In this document: positions 10,503 to 19,772 of the stretch, in pieces | How positions within the stretch are numbered: position 1 is the first letter of the stretch | How the letters are laid out: the number at the start of each line of letters is the position of its first letter | Assembly (NCBI GenBank): GCA_018806915.1 | Contig: JAGKQI010000090.1 | Location: 1,240,001 to 1,304,000 of the forward strand | Length of the DNA stretch: 64,000 bases | Source: Phytophthora colocasiae | Taxonomy: Eukaryota > Oomycota > Peronosporomycetes > Peronosporales > Peronosporaceae | Reading direction: 5' to 3' | Translations under genes and position numbers: made by a program | The notes under the pieces: generated by a model | Databases searched by the model: none | What the model saw: the letters and a program-made list of their open reading frames with translations, nothing else | Told to the model about the DNA's origin: nothing

Positions 10503-10518
10503 CATCATTCTCAATTGG
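10503..10518 (+). promoter_or_regulatory. Oomycete-type initiator in a divergent promoter
   Basis: CATCATTCTCAATTGG on the plus strand closely fits the Inr/FPR consensus (TCATTYYNCAWTT with one base less in the spacer). It lies about 80-90 bases upstream of the ATG at 10595 and 20 bases upstream of the methyltransferase ATG on the other strand, so the two genes share a very compact promoter. Confidence 0.55.
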
Positions 10519-10524
10519 TTTGAA

Positions 10525-10542
10525 ATGGCTACATGTAGCCAT
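10525..10542. promoter_or_regulatory. Perfect 18-bp palindrome between divergent genes
   Basis: ATGGCTACATGTAGCCAT is a perfect palindrome in the 108-base gap between two divergent start codons. It may be a dimeric transcription-factor site. Its first ATG also opens a 19-codon upstream frame (10525-10584) ahead of the coiled-coil gene. Half-sites (ATGGCTACA) recur at 3572 and 10773. Confidence 0.5.
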
Positions 10543-10594
10543 GTTGCTACGAAACGACACTTGAAGCAGCAAGGAGACACTTGACAAGAGACGT

Positions 10595-11732
10595 ATGCGT
10601 CGAACATCTAAGCAGGAGCAGGAGGAAGAAGACCAGGAGGAGGAGGATGTGGACGAGATGGATGAGGAAGAAGCTGCACAGCAAGAAGGTAGAAGACTGC
10701 GTGTAGCCATTTCGGAAGCCTCCGAAGCTCGAGACGAGCTCCAGCAACGTAACACCAAGTCTGTATTGTATATGGCTACATTCCTTTATTAGAGCTAATA
10801 TATCACTAATCTTGTGTAGATTGCAACGACGTATTGCTGCATTAATGCAGAAGAACCAAGAAAACAATGCAGGAACCAGTGGCTCAACCGATGCAACAAA
10901 CTCTGGCAATGGCAAACGCGAAGACAAGGCCAACGCCAGTGAGAACGCCAAGAGATACCTCGAGTGTCTGCGTAGTGTACATGAAGCCAAAGTGCAAATG
11001 GCTACAGCACAGTCTCAGTACGATAAGGTGGCGTTGGAACTACAGGCTCGACTGGATGAGAAAGAGGCCAAAGTGACGGAGATCCAGGACGCATTTCTCG
11101 AATTTAAGCGAGAAGTAGCCAGGAACGCTGAGAACTTGAGAACGGGCAAACCAATTGCCAAACGAGTCATCGCTCAGTTCGAAGCTGCAGAAGTCCGCAA
11201 AGATCAGGACGTGGAGAAAGTTCGACTAAAACACATTAATCTTCGTACACATTTGAAGAAATTGGAGCAGCAACTGCACGCCAAAGAGCAGCTAGCGGAA
11301 GGTTTGCACTTGATCGACTTTGAACAGTTGAAGATCGAAAATCAGACGTTGAACGAGAAGATTGAGGAACGCAACGAGGAGCTCCACAAGCTGAGGAAGA
11401 AGACTACGAGCACTGTGCAGGTGTTGACTCATATCAAGGAGAAGCTTCAGTTTGTACTGGCTGAGAACCAGATGCTTAAACGAGACTCGCAGGAGCTAGA
11501 AGAGGCTCTGACTGCCAATCGAGACCAGCTTGCCCACAAGAAGAAGGACAGAGATGGCGCTCGACAGCTTGCAGCTCGACTTAAGAGCAAGGAAGGGTTC
11601 GCAAAATCGGAGTTGCTCATTGAGGACTTTGAGAAGCGCGAGACCGACCTCGTAGATCTTGAAAGACGTCGAGCAGAGTTAATCCAGAGATACACGTACC
11701 TTACTAAGCAGATCAAGGCAGGGAAGACGTAA
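10595..11732 (+). CDS. CCDC96/CCDC113-like ciliary coiled-coil protein (two exons)
   Basis: Coiled-coil protein of about 358 residues of the DUF4201 type (CCDC96/CFAP184 and CCDC113/CFAP263), axonemal proteins linking the nexin-dynein regulatory complex and radial spokes. Exon 2 starts at 10820 after CTTGTGTAG, with a CTAAT branch-point-like sequence just upstream. Two donors keep the frame: GTCTGT at 10759 (preferred, 358 residues) or GTATAT at 10768 (361 residues). The N-terminus is strongly acidic (EEEDQEEEDVDEMDEEE). The conserved C-terminal block runs through LIDFEQLKIENQTLNEKIEER and is typical of the family. It implies a flagellated life stage such as zoospores. Which of the two human relatives is the orthologue is not settled; the length is closer to CCDC113. 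Confidence 0.85.
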
Positions 11733-11833
11733 AAGAGAGAGTAAGTAAACAAGGTATGAGAAACACTCGAAATGGTACGGCTTTACCTGTCCAAGAGAAA
11801 TTCTCAATCTGGCGGTTTACGAATGAAGCTAGC

Positions 11834-12183
11834 GATGTGCTCTACTTTATCTGGTTGTGGAAGATATTATGACGGATTTGTTTCTCTTTAAGGCTGGACG
11901 ACCCGAGTGCAATACACATCGCTTGGTAACAATATCTATGGAGCTAATTCTACTGTTGTGGTGAGATTCTGGAGAGTACGAAGTGGTTGAGTGAGAAATG
12001 GCGTCTACGTATCAAGAAACTCTTTTTTTCAGTAACGAGACGAGTTTAGTCAGGGAATTAGCCATTGCTTTAGCGTTCCAGAAGTTCCTCACTGAATTGA
12101 ACAGGTCGAACTTGTAGAGATCGAAGGATTATTCCTATTATGCCTGGAGTTTGATCGTCATGACAGTCGTAATTCCGTCATAG
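11834..12183 (+). pseudogene. Fragment of the membrane-protein family
   Basis: Relic of the central part of the 1908-3485 family, equivalent to the segment from LLYLIVEGIMTDLFL to the following transmembrane helices. Recognisable pieces are IMTDLFLF, KWLSEKWRLRIKKLFFS and ELAIALAFQKFLTELNRS. They are spread over different frames and contain stop codons (for example just after the LNRSNL-like segment), and both ends of the gene are missing. It lies immediately upstream of the next copy, so it is probably the tail of an older tandem duplicate. Confidence 0.8.
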
Positions 12184-12244
12184 ATGCCATTCATAGCGCA
12201 ACATTATGGTCTGTTTCAAGTAGTTTTACGTCAGTCAGACCTTC

Positions 12245-13980
12245 ATGCTCAAGATCAATGTGATATCCCCTGCCCAGACCACTCCAGTGTCATCGCGTCG
12301 ACCAAGCAGCATCCGGGATCGTTCCTTCCAGTTGAATGGGGCCCAGACGAAGGAGTATTCGCGATGGTGGACTGTCCAGCGGATACTGCTGACCGTGTGG
12401 CTAATCCAAGGGGTTCTACCTCTCGCTCTACAGTTTAGAAGCTATGTCAACTTTGTCAAGCCCCATCGAATACCACAAAAACTAGTAGTTTCACCTGATC
12501 TACCTAAGGAGACCCAGAATCTGCACGACAAATGCCCAGTGGAAGGTTTCTTGCTGGCCGGAGTCTGGTGGAACCAAGACCGACTCACTATTACATGGTG
12601 GACAATACTATCGTGTGCCATATCGTAGTACCGCAGTACAATACCCATGGGAATTACGTCATTGGAAACGAAAAAATGTCCCCGTTCCACACTGCACCTT
12701 TGAATTGTGCAAACGACAGCTTCCTCTTTGACATTTATCTATATCATGCCAGTGTAGGGTTCTACTCGTTCTACGAAGAGGAGGTTGGAACTTACTGCGC
12801 CAAGAACCGAATATCCTATATGGCAGTGGAAGCCCTTGGAGCGTACGATATCAATGGAGTTTACCTGGCTGAAGATACCGGTAGTACGAAGCCGAGGATG
12901 TCGTACTGGTATAGTATTGCCGGTGCTGTGTGGTTAATCTACCGCTCTCTCATCATTCGACGGAGCTTTATAACTTGTAGCCGACACGGTCGGAGATGCG
13001 ATGACATGGGAGAAGTTCTTCAACAGCATGGAGCCATAGTCTTTGTGCAGGAAAGTCTACGCTTATCAGCTCACAATGCGACCAATTTCCAGCGCGTAGC
13101 ACTTCTCTACTTGATTGTAGAAGGGATCATGACAGACTTGTTCCTCATTATTGCGAACGATGGCTGGATAACAAAAGTGCAGTACGTTTCCCTAGGTTAC
13201 AATCTATCAGGGTTAATGTTGATCCTCTTTGAGATGCTTGAACGTACCAAGTGGTTAAAGGAGAAGTGGAGACTACGGATCAAGAGACTGTTCTTCAGCT
13301 ACGAGACTGCGTTAGTGGGTGAATTGGTCACTGCTATGGTGTTTCAAATGGTTTTGTCGCGACTGAATGCGTCGGACTTTAAGCGATCAAAACCAACTGC
13401 TCTCGCTGTCTCTTACTACGTTTGGAGTTTAACGTGTCATGGTGCAGTTGTACTGGTGATTCTATCGATCATCGCGTCCGTACGTGTACCGTGGGCGTTG
13501 GTTTACGTGTGGTGGAAACATCGATCGTTAGCAGTTTTCTCAGCTCCATGCAGTGTCGACACGGCGTTAGGACCTCGCAGTAGATTGATCATGTTGGGAG
13601 GTTATTGTTTTCACGATGGGAAATTATTCTACAAGAAATCAGCTCTGAAAGCTTTCGGGGTGATGAAAGTGGAGGAAGAAGACATGTGCTATTTGGTTCT
13701 ACCTAAGCTGTACTGGATTTCTACCCCTATTGACAATTTGATTGTCATTGGAGTCATTTCAGGTCATAGAGTTGAGCCTGTCGACGAACGGCCTTGTACA
13801 AGTTCAGCTACAGTAATCAGTCACAAACTTGGAGGGGTTGGAAGTCAACTTAACTTTCAACCCCGTAGTCCGAAAACCAGTGCCTCTAAAGTTGTGGCCT
13901 GGTCAGGACCAGGAGGGAGCGTGATTTCTTCACCCACAGAAGCAATATTCCCTACCGAGTTGACAGGTGATGACGTTTGA
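12245..13980 (+). pseudogene. Membrane-protein family copy with a single frameshift
   Basis: Nearly full-length paralogue of the 1908-3485 protein. The first frame (12245 to about 12580, starting MLKINVISPAQ) holds the N-terminal hydrophobic segment and the FVKPHRIP and CPVEGFLLAGVWWN blocks. The second frame continues from THYYMVDNTIVCH to the stop at 13980. The frames separate near 12579-12582, where this copy has ACCGACTC while the copy at 39435-41132 has one more C. A one-base loss or an assembly error explains this. From about 13230 to 13780 it is almost identical in nucleotides, synonymous sites included, to that other copy. Otherwise all conserved blocks (GIMTDLFLIIANDG, five or six hydrophobic segments) are present. 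Confidence 0.85.
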
Positions 13981-14113
13981 AGTTCATATTTCTCTTATTT
14001 AAAGATTTAAAAAGATCACCTTTTTCTCTTAACCATAGCTGAGCCCATTCTAAAAACAAGCACTTCTTGATCGAGAAAGTTTTGTAACGTGTGTTTTTTA
14101 TCGGTCCATATCA

Positions 14114-14239
14114 ATGGCTGGAGCATCAGCAACAGGAGGGAGTTGGATGAGTGCACGACGGATGTTACTCGGTCTGTGGTTTGCCTTGGGTGTTGTACCG
14201 CTCGTTCTCCAGACAAGAAGTAGAGCTTACTCTGACTGA
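14114..14239 (+). pseudogene. 5' fragment of the membrane-protein family
   Basis: A 41-codon open frame, MAGASATGGSWMSARRMLLG followed by LWFALGVVPLVLQTRS, then a stop. It aligns with the N-terminal hydrophobic anchor of the 1908-3485 protein (LALWFVLGVVPLALQLRS). The rest of the gene is absent downstream, where unrelated AT-rich DNA begins. The stretch from 14253 to 14547 holds nothing else I can name. Confidence 0.75.
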
Positions 14240-14551
14240 AACAACACCTCAATAGTAGACCCTCTAAGCAGACATCTCGCTATTTGTATGTAAATTCACC
14301 TAACCCTATATAATCATTTACGTGCGGCCTGAGGTGTTGATTCACTCAAAGGAAGTCGAATCTCTGTACTAGGGATTTGTATGGGGCGGTCGTGGGAAGC
14401 AACTTCTTCGTGCCCAAACAACACCCGAGGGTTATTTAGTGTTATTTGACCAATGATCGACCGTCACGCTTCAGAAAAAGTGCAGACACTTTTTCAAAAT
14501 AAAAATGGAAAATATTTGTTATTGTGACTTTGGCAAATTAGAAAGTGTAGT

Positions 14552-14808
14552 CATACTAGAAAGTACGCGTCATACCAAAAAGTACGAGTTCATACCATAA
14601 AGTACGCGTTCATACCAAAAAGTACGCGTTCATACCAGAATGTATGATACTTTTGACCTCGTACTTCCTGGTATGACCTCGTACTTCTTGGTATGACCTC
14701 GTACTTCTTGGTATGAACTCGTACATTCCAGTCTGATCTTAGCGTACTTTTTGGTATGAATGTCTCGTACATTTTGGTATGAACTCGTACTTTTTGGTAT
14801 GAACGCGA
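14552..14808. repeat. Inverted array of 20-bp repeats
   Basis: About five units in one orientation (consensus CATACCAAAAAGTACGCGTT, 14552-14650) are followed by about seven units in the opposite orientation (consensus GGTATGACCTCGTACTTCTT, 14651-14808). Most units are exactly 20 bases; two on the right are 23. The two arms are reverse complements, so the array could form a large cruciform or be the remains of a fold-back element. It lies just beyond the 3' end of the disrupted J-domain-like gene. Confidence 0.8.
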
Positions 14809-14885
14809 TAGTTAAATGAACACCATAGTAGCAATGAAAAACGTCGTAGACATCAGTCTTATGGCCTCCCCGTCTCACTACAGCC

Positions 14886-15108
14886 TCAACTACTATGAGC
14901 CGCCTGCTTTGCCTTCATGTACGATTCCTTGTACTGCCGAAAGGTAGCACATGGCCCAATGCTCTCCAGTTTCGAGATGGTCTTTTTCAACTTGGTCACT
15001 TGCTCACCCCGCTCGGCTTCGGCCTTGTCCTTCCGAGCTTGGAATTCAGCCAGGTGTCGATCCCTTGCTCTCATGTAGCGCTCCACCATCTTGCGATAGT
15101 CTCGAAAG
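14886..15108 (-). pseudogene. 3' part of a J-domain-like gene split by the retroelement
   Basis: The 3' end of the gene whose 5' part lies at 37004-37760. From the element boundary it reads RDYRKMVERYMRARDRHLAE, continues as a basic coiled coil (ARKDKAEAERGEQVTKLKKT) and ends at a TAG at 14886. The last four bases before the LTR (AAAG, 15105-15108) are the target-site duplication. Reading across one copy of the duplication keeps the frame with the right-hand part, which shows that the retroelement landed in this coding region. Confidence 0.8.
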
Positions 15109-16528
15109 TGTGGTGGAGCGGATCTGGCCAAAATCTGGTTGAGGCCGATCGCGATCGCCACTTGCGCCCAGACACCGACTAACGGAGGGGGTCCCCCGAT
15201 GATCCGTGATCTTGTTGCGTGTAGTGTTCACCTTGTGTACCCGTCGGCAGGCGGGTTACGCTCTTCCAGGTAACTTCTGAAGATGTCTTGGGACGAGAAG
15301 AAGGTCTTGAGTGACGCAGGGGTTTGAGGCGGCGTGGAAGTTCTTCACTCCACCTCGGGGTACTTGATCCCGGTCGTAGGCGAGTTCTCGAGCCTTGATC
15401 CGGGTGCCTGGTTCTTGATCCAGGTCTTCCAATAGTCCAATATTCGGGATTCAGTCCCTTCCTTTCGTTGTTTTCCGCTTCCGATAGCGGGGGTCTTGAG
15501 GGGGCGAGATTCGACTGGATCCTTAGGCTAAACAACCAATTCCTTCCGATCCGATGTATACACTTAAAGGATAGTTCACTAGATAGGGCAAAGCTGGCCA
15601 ATATATTATCCAGACTTTAACCGCTATACTAGGTCACGTATCCTTACCTTCCTGACGCTTGTAGGGCCAATGTAGTTCCCGGTTCCAGGCGTAGCGAAGA
15701 CACTTGAGTGGTTCAGGGCAAATTCGAGTCTGTTTATGGTTATTCCTATGCCTACTAATCCCATCCTGATTTACTATCCTACGATCACATGACACTGGCT
15801 ACATAGCTGATCCCTAGCTTAGTTCCCCTAACCCTGATCTTGGGCCGATTCCGTACTTAACCGAAGCTTGATCTCGTACTTAACAGAAGCTTGATCTCGC
15901 ACTTAACCGAAGCTTGATCTCGCACTTAACCGGAGCTTGATCTCGTACTTAATCGGGACTTGATCTCGCACTTAACCGGAGCTTGATCTCGTACTTAATC
16001 GGGACTTGATCACTGCCTGATCCCGCTTGGTGATCCTTCATAGAATCCGGATCAGGCCACAAGAAGAGTCTGTGCCGCGCCTGGGGTTGACCTTGATCCG
16101 GAGCTGATCTCGTACTTATACGGGAGAGGATCATTGCGCGATCTTGCGTGATCTCGCTTCGTCGCCGCTCGGGGAAGTTGGATCGTGCTGTTAGAGGCTT
16201 CGGGGCGCCAGGGTAAGCTGATCATGCTCACTTGGGGACCCGTCATCGTTGATCGCGCGAGAACATCCTTGATTTCCCCATTCTTCCTCCGGCAGGATTC
16301 GGATCACCCACGAACACCACGGCAGGATTCGGATCACCCACGAACACCGCTCCACTTGCTTCTTCGCCGGTGTCTCCGTTGCCTGTTCCCGGCGGGACCC
16401 ATCGTACCTTCATCTGATTCGACCCAGATCTGGCGATCACAGGTCCCCCCTGTCGCTCGTTCCGACTCTATTCGGGTTCGTGGCTGACATCGCCTCTCCG
16501 GGAAAAATTTCTTGTCCGCTTCACCACA
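15109..16528 (-). repeat. 3' LTR of the outer element
   Basis: 1420 bases. Differs from the 5' LTR by an extra T near 15613, two substitutions in the tandem repeats, one near 16074 and two near 16511. Contains seven tandem 23-base units (15852-16012, built on ACTTAACCGAAGCTTGATCT) and a duplicated segment starting CAGGATTCGGATCACCCACG (two copies within 16290-16350). Read in plus orientation it lies directly upstream of the antisense ORF. Confidence 0.95.
15852..16012. repeat. Seven tandem 23-bp units in the 3' LTR
   Basis: Each unit contains TACTTAAnCGnnnCTTGATCT and one GATC. The same array, also seven units with slightly different variants, is at 36323-36483 in the 5' LTR. Possible enhancer or binding-site cluster; there are no spacers, so it is not CRISPR-like. 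Confidence 0.85.
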
Positions 16529-16538
16529 TCCGCCCCCA
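16529..16538 (-). other. Polypurine tract of the outer element
   Basis: On the minus strand TGGGGGCGGA directly abuts the 3' LTR start (TGTGGTGAAG). This is the expected place for plus-strand DNA priming in an LTR element. Confidence 0.65.
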
Positions 16539-16631
16539 GCACGTAAGTTGAGCTGCCGCAGCTCACTTCGGGTTTATTTCCACATTCACCTCCTGGAACA
16601 CAAGTCGTTCAAGCGCCACCACTCCCTCGAA

Positions 16632-19427
16632 ATGTCCGATCCGCCTTCCTCGCCCCCTTTGACGCCGAGAACGCCCTCGAGCGAGCACTCGATCCGATCC
16701 GCCCGATCCACGGCCTCCCGCTTCTCAACCCCCGGGGTAAACCCTGAGCTGGTCACCTTGCAAGCGAGGCTGGCCCACAGCCAACGGATGCGCGAAACCT
16801 TGAGTCGCGATCGGGACCACCTGGACGACACCGTTCGCCGGTTGCGATCCGACATGGAGGATATGGAGCGCTTCCGGGATGACCAAGCGGAGGAGATTTT
16901 GCGGCTGAACGCCGAAATCGTTCATCTGCGATCGGGAACCGGAGATACTATCGGTGGGGACGCGATCGCCGCCTTGCAGGATCAGCGAGCCCAGCACGAC
17001 GCCGAACGACGGGAGTCTGAGCAGCGACTGGCCCGGATCCAGACGCGGCTAGACTCTGCGCTCGAGGATCTCGACTTCCGGCTGGCCGAACTTCGCATAG
17101 CCGGGGAGACGGAGATTGAACTCCGGGATGAGCTTCAGGATCGCGAACGGGAGCTCGCCGCCGTGCGTCATGACCTGACCCTCACTCAGCGTAGCCTTGA
17201 GCGCTGGCAGAGGAACGATTCCTCCCAAGGCCCACAAGCGGCTATGGCCCTGCCTGCTGATCAGACTCGCCCGACGGCAGAGGAAGCTCGGTTAAGGTTG
17301 GAGTTAACGCGGACCCAAGCGGAGTTGCTCGCCGCTCGAGCCGAGGTCGCGTATCTGGAACGCGAGGCAGAGGATCACCAGGTTGAACTGGCTCGGGCAC
17401 ACCTCGCCTTGGAGGACGTATCCGCCCCGGATTCTCGCGCTCCGCCTCTGGGTGCAACCGCCGATGCCGCCGCCGTATCCAGCCTGGAGCAAGATCTGGC
17501 AGACGCCTTGGGAAATCTGGAAATAATCCAGCACGACCGGGACCAGCTCTCCGTCCAGCATCGTGCCGCCATTGCCGAGCGGGATCAGGCCGTCGCAGAC
17601 CTGGATCAGGCCCGCCTCGACCGGGATCAGGCAATGCAAGATCTCAATCGAGTAACGGCAGACCGTGATCGAATCCAGGTCGACCTGGACGATGCCACCC
17701 AAGATCGTTTGTCTGCCCTCGCAGACCTTGACGTGGCTCGTTCCGCCCGGGATGCGGCGACACAGGAGCTCGACCAACTCCAGCGACAGAACGCGGAGCT
17801 TCGACAGGCTCACCAAGAGCTGGACGCTGATTATGCCGAAGCCGAGCAACAGCTGCACCACGCCGAGGATTCCTCTGCTCGGTTGTCCTCGTGGATCGCG
17901 GATCGACGGGCGGCTCGTGCCACCAAAAGATCTCGAAGCGCCTCCGCTTCCCCGGCCGTTCCTCCTTCCTCACGCAAGCGTCCGGCTCGGAGCACCTCAG
18001 CTCCCCGTGATCTAAAACCTGCAGCTACCGAAGCTCCCGGGTCAACCCAGCCTGTCACACCCACGGTGGTCCCGACCCCGGCAGGATCAACGGCGAGTCC
18101 GCTGGATCTGTTGGCGGACCAAGCTTCTGGGCAAGCCGGAGGGGAGGAAACCGACACTCCAGCCCCTGATCCGACCCCAGCGCCTACGGATCAGTCCGGA
18201 TCACTTCCCGCCGAGGGTGGTTCGCCGGATGAGGACAAGGAAGACTCCGACTACGATCCCCAGCACCCATTCTCGTCGCCGTCCGAAGAGGACGGAAGTC
18301 CAGAACCCAGCAATGGAACTAGTTCTGAAGCCGAATCGGTACGCTCCAACGAGGCGGAGGACTCCGAGGATGATGATATTTTACACATGAGCCGCCAACG
18401 ATCTATCTCGACGCACCGGCGCGAGTCTGGTCAGGTTCCGAGATCCGGACCTTCTGGCACCCGTGGATCGGGGTCTCCTGACGGCTCAAGCCCATCTCCA
18501 GATGGATCAGGCCCGCCGTCTCCAGGATCACCTCCGGGTTCCCCGTCACCGCCGCCACCTCCTTCCGGCGGTTCCTCGCCCCCCGGGCTCCGACCACCCC
18601 TGTTCCCGGTCGCCTCTTTCATTCCAGGGTACGATCGGCAGCGTACCTTCGCGGCTGCTGACATCGTGCCGTGGGATCCGCAGGTGATCGGGCAGTATTC
18701 GATCGTGGGTCTGATCGCCAGTTCTCTGGGCAAACGGTTGTTGATCCCTTCGGGTTAGCTGTTCCCTTCCCAGATACAGGCTGGGCCTGCACCGACCCCC
18801 CGCACCGAATACCTCCACGAGTTGATCACGGGCGTGAACGTGCTTGATCTGCTGGCTCTGGAGCCGTGGAACGACTTCGCGAACCCGGGTCCCCTTACGT
18901 TCGACCTCGATCTGCATGAGAGGGAGGGAACGCCCCTCGCGGCCGTGGCCGCCACCTATCGCGTTCTGGAGGAACGGCACCGTCAAGCATTTTGGGAGGC
19001 CACCCACAACCTCGAGATCACCTCTGCCATGCAGGATGCGGATCTTGAACTGCAGCGGTATTACGTTGCTCGCAAGGCCCGGCGGAGTCGGGCTGGGTCT
19101 GCTTGGCGCCGATTCCTCGCCTCCTTCCCCGCCATAATGCGCGATCAGTGGTTCGATCTCGACATCCTGCTGGATCCGTTCTTCCTTCACCTCCCCATTC
19201 CGTCGGTGGATGTGGTTCGTTGGTATCCCGGCGTGGTCTCTCGGCGTGCCAACCTGGCGGATCCCAACGCGAACGTCCCAGAGCCGGCGAACCTGATCGA
19301 GGCTCTGGAGGAGTGTGACGAGGCGGATCCGTGGCGTAACCAGTATCGGCAAGACCCGGTCAACCATCCCGCTACCAGGATTCCCCGACTTATCGGCAAG
19401 TTCAATCCTCCTCCCGCTTCTCCGTAA
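16632..19427 (+). CDS. Antisense additional ORF of the outer element, with one in-frame TAG
   Basis: Opposite in sense to gag-pol, between the pol stop and the 3' LTR. From the ATG at 16632 (MSDPPSSPPLTPRTPSSEHS) 708 codons are open to a TAG at 18756-18758. The same frame then stays open for 222 more codons to 19427, so the ancestral protein was about 930 residues. Order: Ser/Pro head; long charged coiled coil (about 35-430, with heptad-like DRDQAVADLDQARLDRDQ repeats); basic then acidic Ser/Pro-rich region (about 440-660); Pro/Gly run; globular C-terminal part after the stop (WNDFANPGPLTFDLD, WEATHNLEI). It has no signal peptide, membrane segment or zinc knuckle, so it looks neither like an envelope protein nor like gag. 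Antisense ORFs at this position are known in plant Tat elements. Function unknown. The left LTR would have to serve as its promoter. Confidence 0.75.
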
Positions 19428-19772
19428 ATCGTGCCACTTCGATCACCTGCTCGAGGCTTCCCCCCGAGCCCGGATTCGGAACCCCATCCAGGGCCGTTCT
19501 GCATTCTTCCATCTCCATTCGTAACTCCCATAATCTCCACTCGTAATTCTCGTATTCTCCATTCCCACAGTCATTCCATCGTACTCCATCATTTTGAGAA
19601 TGTGATCCCCTTTCATCTCCATCTCGACATCCCGGATCACCATCTTCCAGCGTCAAATTCCCTACGTACATGCACATACACAAATGTAAAACTCTCGCTC
19701 TGATCTGGATTCTCCTCCACATCAGCTTCCTCGATCACGGCGGGGCAACCCTGTCACCTCGCCTGACTCTCC
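19428..19772. other. Non-coding stretch between antisense ORF and pol
   Basis: 345 bases separating the converging stop codons of the antisense ORF and of pol. It is pyrimidine-rich with repeated short TCTCCAT/TCGTAATTC-like words. It may hold the 3' ends of both transcripts. No gene seen. Confidence 0.5.

Noticed and set aside
15852..16012. 23-bp repeats as a CRISPR array
   Set aside because: Units are directly adjacent with no spacers, occur in both LTRs of a eukaryotic retroelement, and no cas gene is present.
16632..19427. Antisense ORF as an envelope-type gene or as gag of a third element
   Set aside because: No signal peptide, membrane span or zinc knuckle is visible, and no LTRs bound it separately from the outer element.
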